From Campylobacter sp. RM6914 (GTDB taxonomy: Bacteria; Campylobacterota; Campylobacteria; Campylobacterales; Campylobacteraceae), in NCBI RefSeq assembly GCF_004803835.1, contig NZ_CP012545.1, positions 930,001 to 994,000 on the forward strand: a stretch of 64,000 bases of DNA, written 5' to 3'. Below the pieces are notes generated by a model. The model made no database searches and was not told where the DNA came from. It saw nothing but the letters and a program-made list of their open reading frames with translations. Positions 1 to 8,642 of the stretch are shown here, in pieces. Position 1 is the first letter of the stretch, and each line of letters starts with the position of its first letter. A program made the translations under genes and the position numbers.

Positions 1-579
1 GATTATCAAACATTTTTAGCTCTAAATCCAACCAAACCTCACATTGTAGTACTTAGTAAGGTTGATGAGGTAAATAATCAAAAAGTGCTTCAAAAAATGA
101 GCCAATACCAGCCTTACGCTAGCCATTTTAGCGCCCTTTTGCCATTTAGCACAAAACAACAAACTTACAAAAAACCTCTTTTAGATGAAATTTGCAAGCT
201 TTTACCTGAACATGAGTATTTTTATGATCCTGAATTTATAACAAATACAAACGAAAAGGAAATTTTTAAAGACTTCATTCTTGAAGCTATTTATGAAAAT
301 TTAAGTGACGAGATCCCCTATTCCAGTGATGTTTTGATAGATAAAGTAAAAGAAAAAGATGATATAACAGAAATTTATGCCACGATTATCACAGAACGCG
401 AGATACACAAGTCAATGATAATAGGTAAAAACGGCGAAACTATAAAACGCATAGGCATAAACGCAAGAAAGCTTATATCAAATTTGACGGGTCGCAAAAT
501 TTTCATAAAAATAGTCGTTTTAGTGAAAAAAGGATGGAGTAAAGACGAAAAAATACTTAAAAAAATAAATAACTATTGA
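1..579 (+). CDS. era: GTPase Era, 3' part (5' end outside window)
   Basis: Era is a membrane-associated GTPase that binds the 3' end of 16S rRNA and helps mature the 30S ribosomal subunit. The open frame runs from base 1, so the start and the P-loop lie outside the window. Near the start the translation has LSKVD, matching the NKxD guanine-specificity motif (G4). The C-terminal half carries a KH RNA-binding domain with the [12 protein letters not shown] loop and ends in a Lys-rich tail. The stop at 577-579 lies 51 bases before the pilus-type operon. Known: the G domain plus KH domain arrangement is typical of Era. The identification is firm although the protein is partial. Confidence 0.93.
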   Translation, partial: DYQTFLALNPTKPHIVVLSKVDEVNNQKVLQKMSQYQPYASHFSALLPFSTKQQTYKKPLLDEICKLLPEHEYFYDPEFITNTNEKEIFKDFILEAIYENLSDEIPYSSDVLIDKVKEKDDITEIYATIITEREIHKSMIIGKNGETIKRIGINARKLISNLTGRKIFIKIVVLVKKGWSKDEKILKKINNY

Positions 580-630
580 TTTTTTATTTTGAATACATTA
601 GAATACAAACAAGTAACAAATGAGGTATGA

Positions 631-2154
631 ATGATAAAGATAAGAAATAACGTTGAAAAGTCTATTATTACAATCGATCCATATAAAAAAGATGCATTTA
701 AATTTATAGGGAACGAAGTCGGGGCTTTAGATGTTTCAAGATCAATTTCTAAAGAAAATTTCTTTATCTCATATCTTAAATTTAAAAATTTAATCACCAC
801 AACTATAAGCATTTCTCGCGAAACAAGTGAAGAAGAGCTTTCAAATATCATCTCTATTAAAACTTACGAAGAGCTTTCTCTTGATGCGACGATTGACTAT
901 AAAATAGTTTTTATAGAGTCTCAAGCGCAAACAGAAGATAGGCTTTTTAGCGTATTTGTCATAGCAGACGACACGATAGATAAGATATTTAAAGACATAA
1001 TGGCGAAAATTCCATACATAGACTACCTATCTATCGCCCCTCTTCTATACAGCTCACTTTATAAAAAAGGCTTTTTGACTGTTTTAGATGTTGATTGTTT
1101 TATATGTCTTCAAAAAGATGACGCGTTTTTAGCTGTTTACTCAGGAGGCGAATACCTAACCTCGCGCCCTCTTCGCTATAATCTAAGCTCTATTAAAGAT
1201 AGATACAGCGAACTAAAAGGCGAACGCATAAGCGAAGAGGCTTTTTATGAAAAACTTAACACAAACGGCATTTGTATGGATACCGAAAGTGAAAATTTTG
1301 ATCCTGAGTTAAATGATGTTTTAGAAGACTGTTTTTTTTACATTAATGACGCTATAAATATAATAAACAGGGTATATTTTGTAAATATTCACAACATCTT
1401 TATCGACTCTGAGATCGGTAAAATTCCTGGGCTTGAGAACTTTGTTCAAAGTAAAATCGGTCTTAAAACAGCAACTCTAAGTACAAACATCTCAATAAAC
1501 AGCAAAGACTACGACCTAAGTCAACAGCACAATATGATGGCTCTGATTGCAAGGCTGACCAAAGAAGAGGATTATCAGGCAGAATTTAACTTCTCGTCAT
1601 TTTTAAGACCCCAACCGTTTACAAAACGAACGAGCGGTAAATTTATCCTTTCATGTGGCGCAGCTTCACTACTTGCGGTCGCGTATCCTGCGTATAATTA
1701 CCTTGGAGGGTATTATTTAGAGCAAAGCATACCTGTTCTAACGCAAGAGCTAATTGACCTCAAAAACGAGTCAAACAGGATAAGGATTAGCCTTGCGGGA
1801 CTTCAAAAAGAAAAAGAGCAAATGCAAGATATGCTTGTTAAAGATAGACAAAAGCTTGAATTTAGAGAAAACTTACTAACTCAAATCAGCGATAAAAAAA
1901 ACGAATACGCCATGAAAGGGATAAATATATTTGAAATTTCGCAGATCATAAATCAAAATAAAGTTAAAGTTTCAAATATATTTGGCAAAGATAGAAATAT
2001 GACTTTTGCGGTTCAAAGCAATGACGAGAAAAATATAACAGAGCTAATAAAACAGATCGCACAAACGGCAAAATACTCCATAAACACAAAACGCATAGAT
2101 TTTAATAAAGTCCAAAATGTCTATGAAAGCAATGTAAGCGTAGAGATAAGATAA
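631..2154 (+). CDS. MshI-like (PilM/PilN-type) inner-membrane assembly protein
   Basis: This 507-residue protein opens the pilus-type operon. The N-terminal two thirds look like an actin-like PilM-type domain, though no single motif is decisive. A membrane segment follows at about residues 337-357, then a Lys/Glu-rich coiled coil (about 365-410) and a small C-terminal domain as in PilN. This PilM-PilN fused layout is that of MshI from MSHA pilus systems, and the next genes follow the msh order I, J, K, L, M, N, E, G. It would form part of the inner-membrane alignment platform that connects the cytoplasmic ATPase to the secretin. The start follows a GAGGT-type ribosome site. The call rests on layout and gene order more than on sequence motifs. 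Confidence 0.6.
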   Translation: MIKIRNNVEKSIITIDPYKKDAFKFIGNEVGALDVSRSISKENFFISYLKFKNLITTTISISRETSEEELSNIISIKTYEELSLDATIDYKIVFIESQAQTEDRLFSVFVIADDTIDKIFKDIMAKIPYIDYLSIAPLLYSSLYKKGFLTVLDVDCFICLQKDDAFLAVYSGGEYLTSRPLRYNLSSIKDRYSELKGERISEEAFYEKLNTNGICMDTESENFDPELNDVLEDCFFYINDAINIINRVYFVNIHNIFIDSEIGKIPGLENFVQSKIGLKTATLSTNISINSKDYDLSQQHNMMALIARLTKEEDYQAEFNFSSFLRPQPFTKRTSGKFILSCGAASLLAVAYPAYNYLGGYYLEQSIPVLTQELIDLKNESNRIRISLAGLQKEKEQMQDMLVKDRQKLEFRENLLTQISDKKNEYAMKGINIFEISQIINQNKVKVSNIFGKDRNMTFAVQSNDEKNITELIKQIAQTAKYSINTKRIDFNKVQNVYESNVSVEIR

Positions 2155-2801
2155 TGAAACAAGATATATTAAGCAGGATTGATGAGTATTTTGAGCAAAA
2201 GAGCCAAAATGAGCGCTACATATTATCTTTTGGTGTTATAGCTGTTATAGCGTATCTTTTGTATATTTTCTCATTTGATGCATCTGAGCGATTTTACAAT
2301 GAGCAAAGTATGCAATACGAACAAATTTCAAAAGAACTTAAGGTTGTGCAAGACTACATAAAGTCTGTTAGCTCTCCAAACGGCGATCAAAATTTTAAGA
2401 TAAAAGAGCAAAGCAAAGAGCTAGAAGCACTTAAAAAAACACATGAAGAACTTTTGGGCTTTAACAACTACTTTGACGACAAACTAAAAGAGCTTTCGTT
2501 TTTGCTTTTTAACGATCAAAATTGGGCAACTTTTTTAGATAGGATAGTAATACTAGCAAAAGAGAATAATATTAAAATTTTAGAACTCAACAATGAATTT
2601 AAAAACCCCAGTTACCAAAAAGTAGAGCAAATTTTAAACATAAACGTAAAACTTTTAGGAAGCTATCAAAATATGCTCAACTATATAAATTCACTAGAAG
2701 AATCAGAGCTCGTAGTCGATCTTCATAAGATCGATATAAACGCCACTCAAAAAGAGCTAGGCGCTAATATCGCAATATCTATTTGGGGTATGAAATACTA
2801 A
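2154..2801 (+). CDS. MshJ-like (PilO-type) membrane protein
   Basis: The protein has 215 residues: a short cytoplasmic N-terminus, one membrane helix at about residues 22-42, a coiled coil (about 45-105) and a periplasmic alpha/beta domain. This is the PilO/GspM-type layout. The start overlaps the previous stop (TAATG), indicating translational coupling. PilO-type proteins pair with PilN-type proteins in the periplasm, which here would be the C-terminal part of the upstream protein. Assignment is by topology and position between MshI-like and MshK-like genes. Confidence 0.55.
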   Translation: MKQDILSRIDEYFEQKSQNERYILSFGVIAVIAYLLYIFSFDASERFYNEQSMQYEQISKELKVVQDYIKSVSSPNGDQNFKIKEQSKELEALKKTHEELLGFNNYFDDKLKELSFLLFNDQNWATFLDRIVILAKENNIKILELNNEFKNPSYQKVEQILNINVKLLGSYQNMLNYINSLEESELVVDLHKIDINATQKELGANIAISIWGMKY

Positions 2802-3217
2802 TGAAATCTATATTTATTACGATAATCCTATCATCTTTATGCTCTTTGCTTGGGGCAGATGTCCAAGATAAAAAGATAAAATATGATGGAATGTTTTCTC
2901 AGATCAGACAACAAAGAGAAGGTGTAAGCAAGCATGAAATTTTAAATAGCAAAAGCCCTTTTAAAGAGGTTGCAAGAGATGAAAATTTAACAGTGATATC
3001 GCCAGAAACCTTAAATACAGCAAGCACATTTACGCTACAAGCTGTTATGCAAGATAGAGTCAAGATGGATGGCTCTTGGTATAAACTTGGCGACACTATA
3101 GGCGAATACAAAATAACTAAGATCACAAATACAAGCGCTGTTTTAAAAAGAGGCGATGAAAAACAAGAAATCAAAATTCAAAACGGAAAGAAAAATGTCT
3201 ATATTAAAATCAACTAA
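2801..3217 (+). CDS. MshK/PilP-like periplasmic protein, possible CtsR
   Basis: The ATG at 2801 overlaps the upstream stop and begins a clear signal peptide (residues 1-18, ending LLGAD), giving 138 residues. The C-terminal part (about 80-135) forms a small beta domain with VKMDGSWYKLGDTIGEYKI, typical of the PilP/GspC-HR-type domains that contact the secretin. It sits just before the secretin, where MshK lies in MSHA loci and where ctsR lies before ctsD in C. jejuni. It probably links the inner-membrane platform to the secretin. Family membership is inferred from the beta-domain pattern and the position. Confidence 0.55.
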   Translation: MKSIFITIILSSLCSLLGADVQDKKIKYDGMFSQIRQQREGVSKHEILNSKSPFKEVARDENLTVISPETLNTASTFTLQAVMQDRVKMDGSWYKLGDTIGEYKITKITNTSAVLKRGDEKQEIKIQNGKKNVYIKIN

Positions 3218-4715
3218 ATTTAAAATTTTTACATTATCTATAATTTTATTTACAAGCGTTTGTTCTGCGCAAGCTAGCTGCTTGGGCAAGAAATTTAACA
3301 TGAAAATCCTAGAAGAAACTCCACTTATTGACGTGCTTACTCAGCTATCTGACATGTGCGAGTTTAGCATCATAGCCAAAGACACACTTAGCAAACAAGA
3401 GCTAAGGGAGTCAACACATGGCGTAAATATAAAAAATATGTCGCTAAATGAGGTCTTTAACCTACTTTTGCATGAAAAAAATTTAAGCTATGAATTTTCA
3501 AACAACGTGCTTAAAATTTCATCTCTTCAAACAAAAATATTTAAACTTGACTATATAACATCGGTTAGAGAAGGCACAGCTATAACAAAAGCTTCCGTTG
3601 ACTCAGCCCCTGTAGAAGTGGGAGAAAGTAGCGGCTCTTCGCAGTCTTTAAACGATAGTCAATCTGCTGACAACCTTATTAAAACAACAGAAAAATTTGA
3701 CTTTTGGGAAAAGCTTGACGCTGAGCTAAAGGCCATACTAAATAACACTAGCGAGCACATCATCGCACCTGATCCTATTATTAACCAAAACGCAGGACTT
3801 ATCACGATAACTGGAACACCATCTCAGATAAAACGCGTTCAAACCTATATAGACGAGATGCAAAAACGCCTAAAAAAGCAAGTAATCATCGATGTTTCGA
3901 TAATTGCCGTCGATCTTAAAAACGAGTATAAAAAGGGGGTTGATTGGAGTAAATTTGAACTTGGCTTTAACTCATACATAGGCAACAATCCAAGCAATGG
4001 AGCATCCGGTGCAGGCTGGACAAACCGTGGCAATGGACTAAGTGCCGGTTTTGGTCAGACACTAAACATCGCTGCAAATTTAAATTTCAGTCTTGACGGT
4101 ATAATAAATTTCCTAGAAACCAACGGTAGAACAAAAGTTATATCAAGCCCGAAAGTAACAACTCTAAACAACCAGCAAGCCCTTATCTCGGTCGGCGATA
4201 ATGTAAATTACAGGGTTATGGAAGAAACCAGCAACAACAACGTAAATAGCGACAGGACAACTGTTACTTATAAGCAATACTCTGTATTTATAGGAATTTT
4301 GCTAAATTTACTTCCTGAAGTATCGGATAATAACAAAATCATGCTTCGTGTAAACCCATCTTTAAGCACATTTAAATACTCAGAAGATGACACAAGAACA
4401 CAAAATTCTACCATTAGAGAGATAGCTCCTGATACAATACAAAAGAAACTCTCAACCGTAGTTCATGTAAATAGTGGCGACACGATAGTTCTTGGCGGAC
4501 TTATCGGTCAAACAAAAGGCAAAGATAACAGCGAAGTACCGATCCTATCAAGCATACCTCTTATAGGTAACGCTTTTAAAAGCACGAAAGATGTATCAAA
4601 AACAACCGAGCTTATATTTGTGATAACGCCAAGAGTGGTTGATCTAAACGATCCAGCTCCGATATCACAATCCTTAAAAGATTTAGGTTTTTCAAAGACA
4701 TTATATGAGCAATAA
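3195..4715 (+). CDS. ctsD: Secretin, MshL/CtsD-type outer-membrane pore
   Basis: This is an outer-membrane secretin of about 506 residues. The ATG at 3195 is chosen because it begins a hydrophobic signal peptide ending near CSAQAS; the start overlaps the previous gene by 23 bases. An N-terminal STN-like domain (about residues 35-110) contains LEETPLIDVLTQLSDMCEFS. A Ser-rich linker and an N-domain follow, then the secretin core (about 240-480) with the signature VPILSSIPLIGNAFKS near residue 447. Secretins form the multimeric gate for type IV pili and type II secretion. In C. jejuni the equivalent CtsD is needed for DNA uptake. The family call is secure; the function in transformation is inferred from locus order. 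Confidence 0.88.
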   Translation: MSILKSTKFKIFTLSIILFTSVCSAQASCLGKKFNMKILEETPLIDVLTQLSDMCEFSIIAKDTLSKQELRESTHGVNIKNMSLNEVFNLLLHEKNLSYEFSNNVLKISSLQTKIFKLDYITSVREGTAITKASVDSAPVEVGESSGSSQSLNDSQSADNLIKTTEKFDFWEKLDAELKAILNNTSEHIIAPDPIINQNAGLITITGTPSQIKRVQTYIDEMQKRLKKQVIIDVSIIAVDLKNEYKKGVDWSKFELGFNSYIGNNPSNGASGAGWTNRGNGLSAGFGQTLNIAANLNFSLDGIINFLETNGRTKVISSPKVTTLNNQQALISVGDNVNYRVMEETSNNNVNSDRTTVTYKQYSVFIGILLNLLPEVSDNNKIMLRVNPSLSTFKYSEDDTRTQNSTIREIAPDTIQKKLSTVVHVNSGDTIVLGGLIGQTKGKDNSEVPILSSIPLIGNAFKSTKDVSKTTELIFVITPRVVDLNDPAPISQSLKDLGFSKTLYEQ

Positions 4716-5532
4716 CATTTATGCGGATTTAAAAGAAATTTTTATAAACGAAGATGATATTAATAGCTTTGTAAATTTAGACAAAACTATATCTTGTTAC
4801 AACAAGATCATCTCTGTGATCAAAAAACCGCTTAAGCTTGTATTGTTTTATGGAAAACCTGGCACCGGAAAGACATTTTTATTAAATAAAATTGTAAAAG
4901 ATCTTGGTGATAACCAAAAGCAAGTTATATTTTTCTCATACCCTTTTTTTAGCGAAACAAGTTTCGTAAACGCACTTTGTGATGAAATTTTTACCGATAA
5001 AAAAGAAAACATAAACAACTTTGAAGAGCTAATACAAGAGTATGGAAAAAAATTTGCAAATAAAAAAGAAATTTTAGAAAATCAAATCGTAATAATCCTA
5101 GACGAAGCCCAACTCTATCCACAAGAGTTGATTGAAAAAATTAGGCTAATGGCCGACAGCAGGTATTTTAAATTTATCTTCACCATCCACAAAACAAGCG
5201 AAGAAGATGTTATCGCAAAGGATTATTTTCAAACTAGAATTTGGGAGAGTATAGAACTAAAAAGTGCTGATCTAAATGAGGTCATCACATATATACTTAA
5301 AAAAATTTCCATGAAAAATTTAGAAAAATACCTGAATTTTAGTGACGCCGACTTTGCTCTCATATACGATCTTTGCGAAGGAAATTTAAGAACGTTAAAT
5401 AAACTTTTGTATAAATTTTACGAAATTTGCGAATACTACGAAAAAAACGAACCGTCAGTTTTGGCCGCAAAAGAACAAAATCAAAAAATTTTAATTATGT
5501 CTGCAATAGATACTGGACTTATAAATGCTTAG
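4705..5532 (+). CDS. ctsP: ExeA/MshM-type AAA ATPase (CtsP-like)
   Basis: This 275-residue cytoplasmic ATPase has a Walker A motif GKPGTGKT at about residues 50-57 and Walker B IVIILDEAQ at about 126-134, followed by a sensor region and a helical C-terminal subdomain. That is the layout of the ExeA/MshM family, which helps assemble or position secretins. It overlaps the secretin gene by 11 bases. In C. jejuni the NTPase CtsP occupies the place after ctsD. No peptidoglycan-binding domain is visible at the C-terminus, unlike full ExeA, and the length agrees with MshM. Confidence 0.82.
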   Translation: MSNNIYADLKEIFINEDDINSFVNLDKTISCYNKIISVIKKPLKLVLFYGKPGTGKTFLLNKIVKDLGDNQKQVIFFSYPFFSETSFVNALCDEIFTDKKENINNFEELIQEYGKKFANKKEILENQIVIILDEAQLYPQELIEKIRLMADSRYFKFIFTIHKTSEEDVIAKDYFQTRIWESIELKSADLNEVITYILKKISMKNLEKYLNFSDADFALIYDLCEGNLRTLNKLLYKFYEICEYYEKNEPSVLAAKEQNQKILIMSAIDTGLINA

Positions 5533-6352
5533 CACACAAGAGATAAGAGAGCTTGAAAAACGTTATGAAGCCTATATAGCAAGCAAAAAGCCAAAAATTT
5601 CAAATCAAACAAAACTAATAATAATCTTAATCCTAGCTACCGTTTTGGCTACAAGCGGCTTTTATGCACTTAATACCAAACAAAATGATCAAAAACCAGA
5701 CACCATCTCAAGTGTTATAAACGAAAGTAAGCAAAAAAGCATAAATGCAAAAGAGAGATTTGAAGAAAAACTTAAAGAAGAAGAGCTTATAAGCAAAGTA
5801 GCAAACAAACTAGAAGAAAACCTAAGACATCACAATGCTTCAGGTGATAAAATTTTAGACATCAAGCCTGGTGACACTAAAAACGAAAGTAAAACCGCAC
5901 CACAAGGCTGGTTAAAGCTTAAAGTCATCTCAAGTAGCGATGATGCCGACAACACCCCTCTTCCTAAAAACCAAATTTTAGACTTTGACGAAAGTGTGTC
6001 CAAAGAGCAGCCAAAAACACAAAAATCAAAAATAGACATACAAATAATACCTCCAAAAGACAAACTCTCATCTTTAAAAGAGTCCTTTGCCACAACAAAC
6101 AACCAAAGCTACGCCCTTGAGATAGCTAGGATAAATTTTAAAAACAAAAACTACAACGAAGCTATAAAATGGGCATTAACGGCAAACGAGATAGACAGCA
6201 ACACAGAGGAGTCGTGGGTGATATTTGCTAAGTCAAAGTATTACACAGGTAATAAAAATGACGCCCTAAAGGCTCTAAAAGAGTATAATAAAAAGCAAAA
6301 CAAAGCCACGATAGATGTATTAATTAAAAAGATAGAAAGTGGTTCGTTATGA
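5525..6352 (+). CDS. MshN-like membrane-anchored TPR protein
   Basis: The 275-residue protein has a short N-terminal cytoplasmic part, one membrane helix at about residues 30-48, a long polar linker (about 50-190) and a C-terminal TPR-like region (about 195-270) with ALEIARINFKNKNYNEAIKW. The overlap with the upstream ATPase gene is 8 bases. In MSHA loci the TPR protein MshN lies exactly here, between MshM and MshE. The position also matches ctsX of C. jejuni, but the next gene is an equally good positional match, so no symbol is given. Likely role: scaffold in the inner membrane/periplasm of the pilus-type machine. Confidence 0.6.
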   Translation: MLSTQEIRELEKRYEAYIASKKPKISNQTKLIIILILATVLATSGFYALNTKQNDQKPDTISSVINESKQKSINAKERFEEKLKEEELISKVANKLEENLRHHNASGDKILDIKPGDTKNESKTAPQGWLKLKVISSSDDADNTPLPKNQILDFDESVSKEQPKTQKSKIDIQIIPPKDKLSSLKESFATTNNQSYALEIARINFKNKNYNEAIKWALTANEIDSNTEESWVIFAKSKYYTGNKNDALKALKEYNKKQNKATIDVLIKKIESGSL

Positions 6353-6891
6353 AAAAAATTTTACTTATATTACTAACCGTGATTAATCTTTTTGCCATAA
6401 ACCAACAAGAGATAGAAGAGTGGTTTAGTAACGGTGAATACAGAAAAGTTTGCTCAAACCAAGTTGAAAATTTCTTCAAAAAAACATCAGATGAGTCAAT
6501 AATGAGTATATATGGCATATCTTGCCTTAATATACATGAACTAAACAGGCTAGCTTCGCCTATGTTTAAGCTGGTAAAAACAAAAGAAGCACGCGAGAAT
6601 GCGGCGTATTTTGCGGATATTTTGTTTAAAAAAAAGCTTCTCTATCACGCACTTATCGACAATGTAGACATAAGCTATATTAGACTTCCAAAGAGTGATT
6701 ATATACTATCTTTTATCTTTGATAAATTTGTAAAAAAAGAATACATCTTAGATGGTGACGAGTATATATTTAAGGAAAAAAACTCAAGCACGCACTATAC
6801 GCTTAACGTTCTAAAAGAGTCGCAAACAAATAAAATAATCCTAAAAACATTCAAAGACGACGAATTAAAATCACAAATAGAGTATTGGTAA
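6349..6891 (+). CDS. Unrecognised exported protein of the pilus/cts operon
   Basis: I do not recognise a family. The 180-residue product begins with a signal peptide (about residues 1-17, ending LFAIN). The mature part is mainly helical at first, with two Cys (VCSNQ and GISCLN), and ends in a beta-rich tail from about residue 140 that resembles a small beta-sheet domain. It overlaps the neighbouring genes on both sides (4 bases and 1 base), so it is certainly part of the operon. It lies between the TPR protein and the assembly ATPase, where the standard msh order has no gene. It could be a Campylobacter-specific periplasmic part of the machine, or the CtsX counterpart. Confidence 0.75.
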   Translation: MKKILLILLTVINLFAINQQEIEEWFSNGEYRKVCSNQVENFFKKTSDESIMSIYGISCLNIHELNRLASPMFKLVKTKEARENAAYFADILFKKKLLYHALIDNVDISYIRLPKSDYILSFIFDKFVKKEYILDGDEYIFKEKNSSTHYTLNVLKESQTNKIILKTFKDDELKSQIEYW

Positions 6892-8642
6892 TGAACATAA
6901 CTGAAAATATCATCTTAAAAACGCTAGAACAAAACTCAAAACTAACAATAGAGCAAGTAGAAAATATACAAAATTTAAAGACTCAAACGAACAAAACTCT
7001 GCTTGAAATTCTTTATGAAAATGAATTTATAACACAAAAAGAGATAGATGAAACCTTGGGTGATCTTTATAGACGCGGTCGCATAAACATCACTGAAACA
7101 ACAAAAGACCTCGAAATAGATATAAAGAAATTTCTAAAATATATCGCGCTTCGCTTTAAACTTACGTATTTTAACCTTGACGATATAGATATAGACTATA
7201 GAATTTGCGAACGCATAAATACAAGTCAATTAAAAAGCTACGAAGCTCTTCCGATAAAAGAGGACGAGATAAATATCTATGTGGCGTTCAAAAATCCATT
7301 TGACGTTATGACTCAAGATAGGGTTCAAAATTTATTTAACAGAAAACTACTAAAAGTAGTCGTTGCAGACCCAACACAGATAGAAAAATACACAAACAAA
7401 CTTGCTTTAAACGAAAGCATAAAAGACATCATTGCCGAGATAAGAAAAGAGCTTTCAAGCTCAGCCAGCGGTGCTTCAAATACCGAGAGTTCCGGAATTT
7501 TAAAACTTATCGAAGTTATTTTAAAAACAGCTATACAAAGTCGAGCAAGCGATATCCACATAGAGCCGACTGAAACAAACTGCATAGTAAGAAGCAGGAT
7601 AGACGGCATACTTAGTGAGACGTTTATATTTGATAAAGACATTTACCCGCCTATGGTAAGTAGAATGAAACTGCTTTCAAACATGGACATAGCAGAGCGT
7701 AGAAAACCACAAGACGGACGCTTTTCAGCTCAAATTTTAGACAAAGAGTATGATTTTCGTATCTCAACCCTTCCTATCCTAAATGGCGAAAGCGTGGTTT
7801 TACGTATCCTTGATAAGTCAAAGGTTATTATAAATTTAGAAAACTTGGGCATGCAACCAAAAAATTTCGATAAATTTAAAAAAGCCATGAAAGCCCCTTA
7901 TGGCATAGTTTTAGTTACGGGACCGACCGGTTCCGGTAAAACGACAACGCTATATGGCGCATTAAGCGATATAAAGAGCATAAAGACAAAGATCATAACA
8001 GTCGAGGACCCGGTTGAATATCAATTAAACATGATACAGCAAGTTCATGTAAATGAAAAAACAGGCATGACCTTTGTTACTGCACTTCGTTCTATCTTAC
8101 GTCAAGACCCGGATATCATAATGATAGGCGAGATCCGCGATCAAGAAACACTTCGCATAGCTATACAAGCAGCTCTTACCGGTCACCTTGTTTTTTCCAC
8201 TTTGCATACAAATGATGCCATAAGTGCCATACCAAGAATGATAGACATGGGTATAGAGCCTTATCTAGTAAGCGGTGCACTCATATGTATCGAGGCTCAA
8301 AGACTTGTAAGAAAGCTCTGTCCTCACTGCAAGCAAGCCATAACTTTACCAAAAGATACATTTGAAGAGCTAAAACAATATATCCCTCAAGAGTATCAAT
8401 TTTACTCAAGTACAGGCTGCCAACAATGCTCACAAACCGGCTATCTAGGTAGAGAGATGATAAGCGAAATTCTACCTATCACGGATACCATACAAAGCTT
8501 GGTTGCAAATGGTGCAAATAAAGACGAAATAAGAAGCGTAGCTTATCAAGAGGGCTTTATAGATATGTTTCATGACGGCATTATACGTGCAGCAAACGGT
8601 GTCACAACGATAGAAGAAGTTTACAGGGTTGCCAAGATATGA
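6891..8642 (+). CDS. ctsE: GspE/MshE-type assembly ATPase (CtsE)
   Basis: This hexameric ATPase powers pilus or pseudopilus assembly at the cytoplasmic face of the membrane. The 583-residue protein has an N-terminal GspE domain (about residues 1-150), a Walker A GPTGSGKTTTL near 344, an Asp box and Walker B with MIGEIRDQET near 410, a His box and a four-Cys zinc site: CPHC near 477 and CQQC near 510. The ATG at 6891 overlaps the previous stop (TAATG). The arrangement is complete, so the enzyme should be active. It corresponds to CtsE of the C. jejuni transformation system and MshE of MSHA systems. Confidence 0.93.
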   Translation: MNITENIILKTLEQNSKLTIEQVENIQNLKTQTNKTLLEILYENEFITQKEIDETLGDLYRRGRINITETTKDLEIDIKKFLKYIALRFKLTYFNLDDIDIDYRICERINTSQLKSYEALPIKEDEINIYVAFKNPFDVMTQDRVQNLFNRKLLKVVVADPTQIEKYTNKLALNESIKDIIAEIRKELSSSASGASNTESSGILKLIEVILKTAIQSRASDIHIEPTETNCIVRSRIDGILSETFIFDKDIYPPMVSRMKLLSNMDIAERRKPQDGRFSAQILDKEYDFRISTLPILNGESVVLRILDKSKVIINLENLGMQPKNFDKFKKAMKAPYGIVLVTGPTGSGKTTTLYGALSDIKSIKTKIITVEDPVEYQLNMIQQVHVNEKTGMTFVTALRSILRQDPDIIMIGEIRDQETLRIAIQAALTGHLVFSTLHTNDAISAIPRMIDMGIEPYLVSGALICIEAQRLVRKLCPHCKQAITLPKDTFEELKQYIPQEYQFYSSTGCQQCSQTGYLGREMISEILPITDTIQSLVANGANKDEIRSVAYQEGFIDMFHDGIIRAANGVTTIEEVYRVAKI

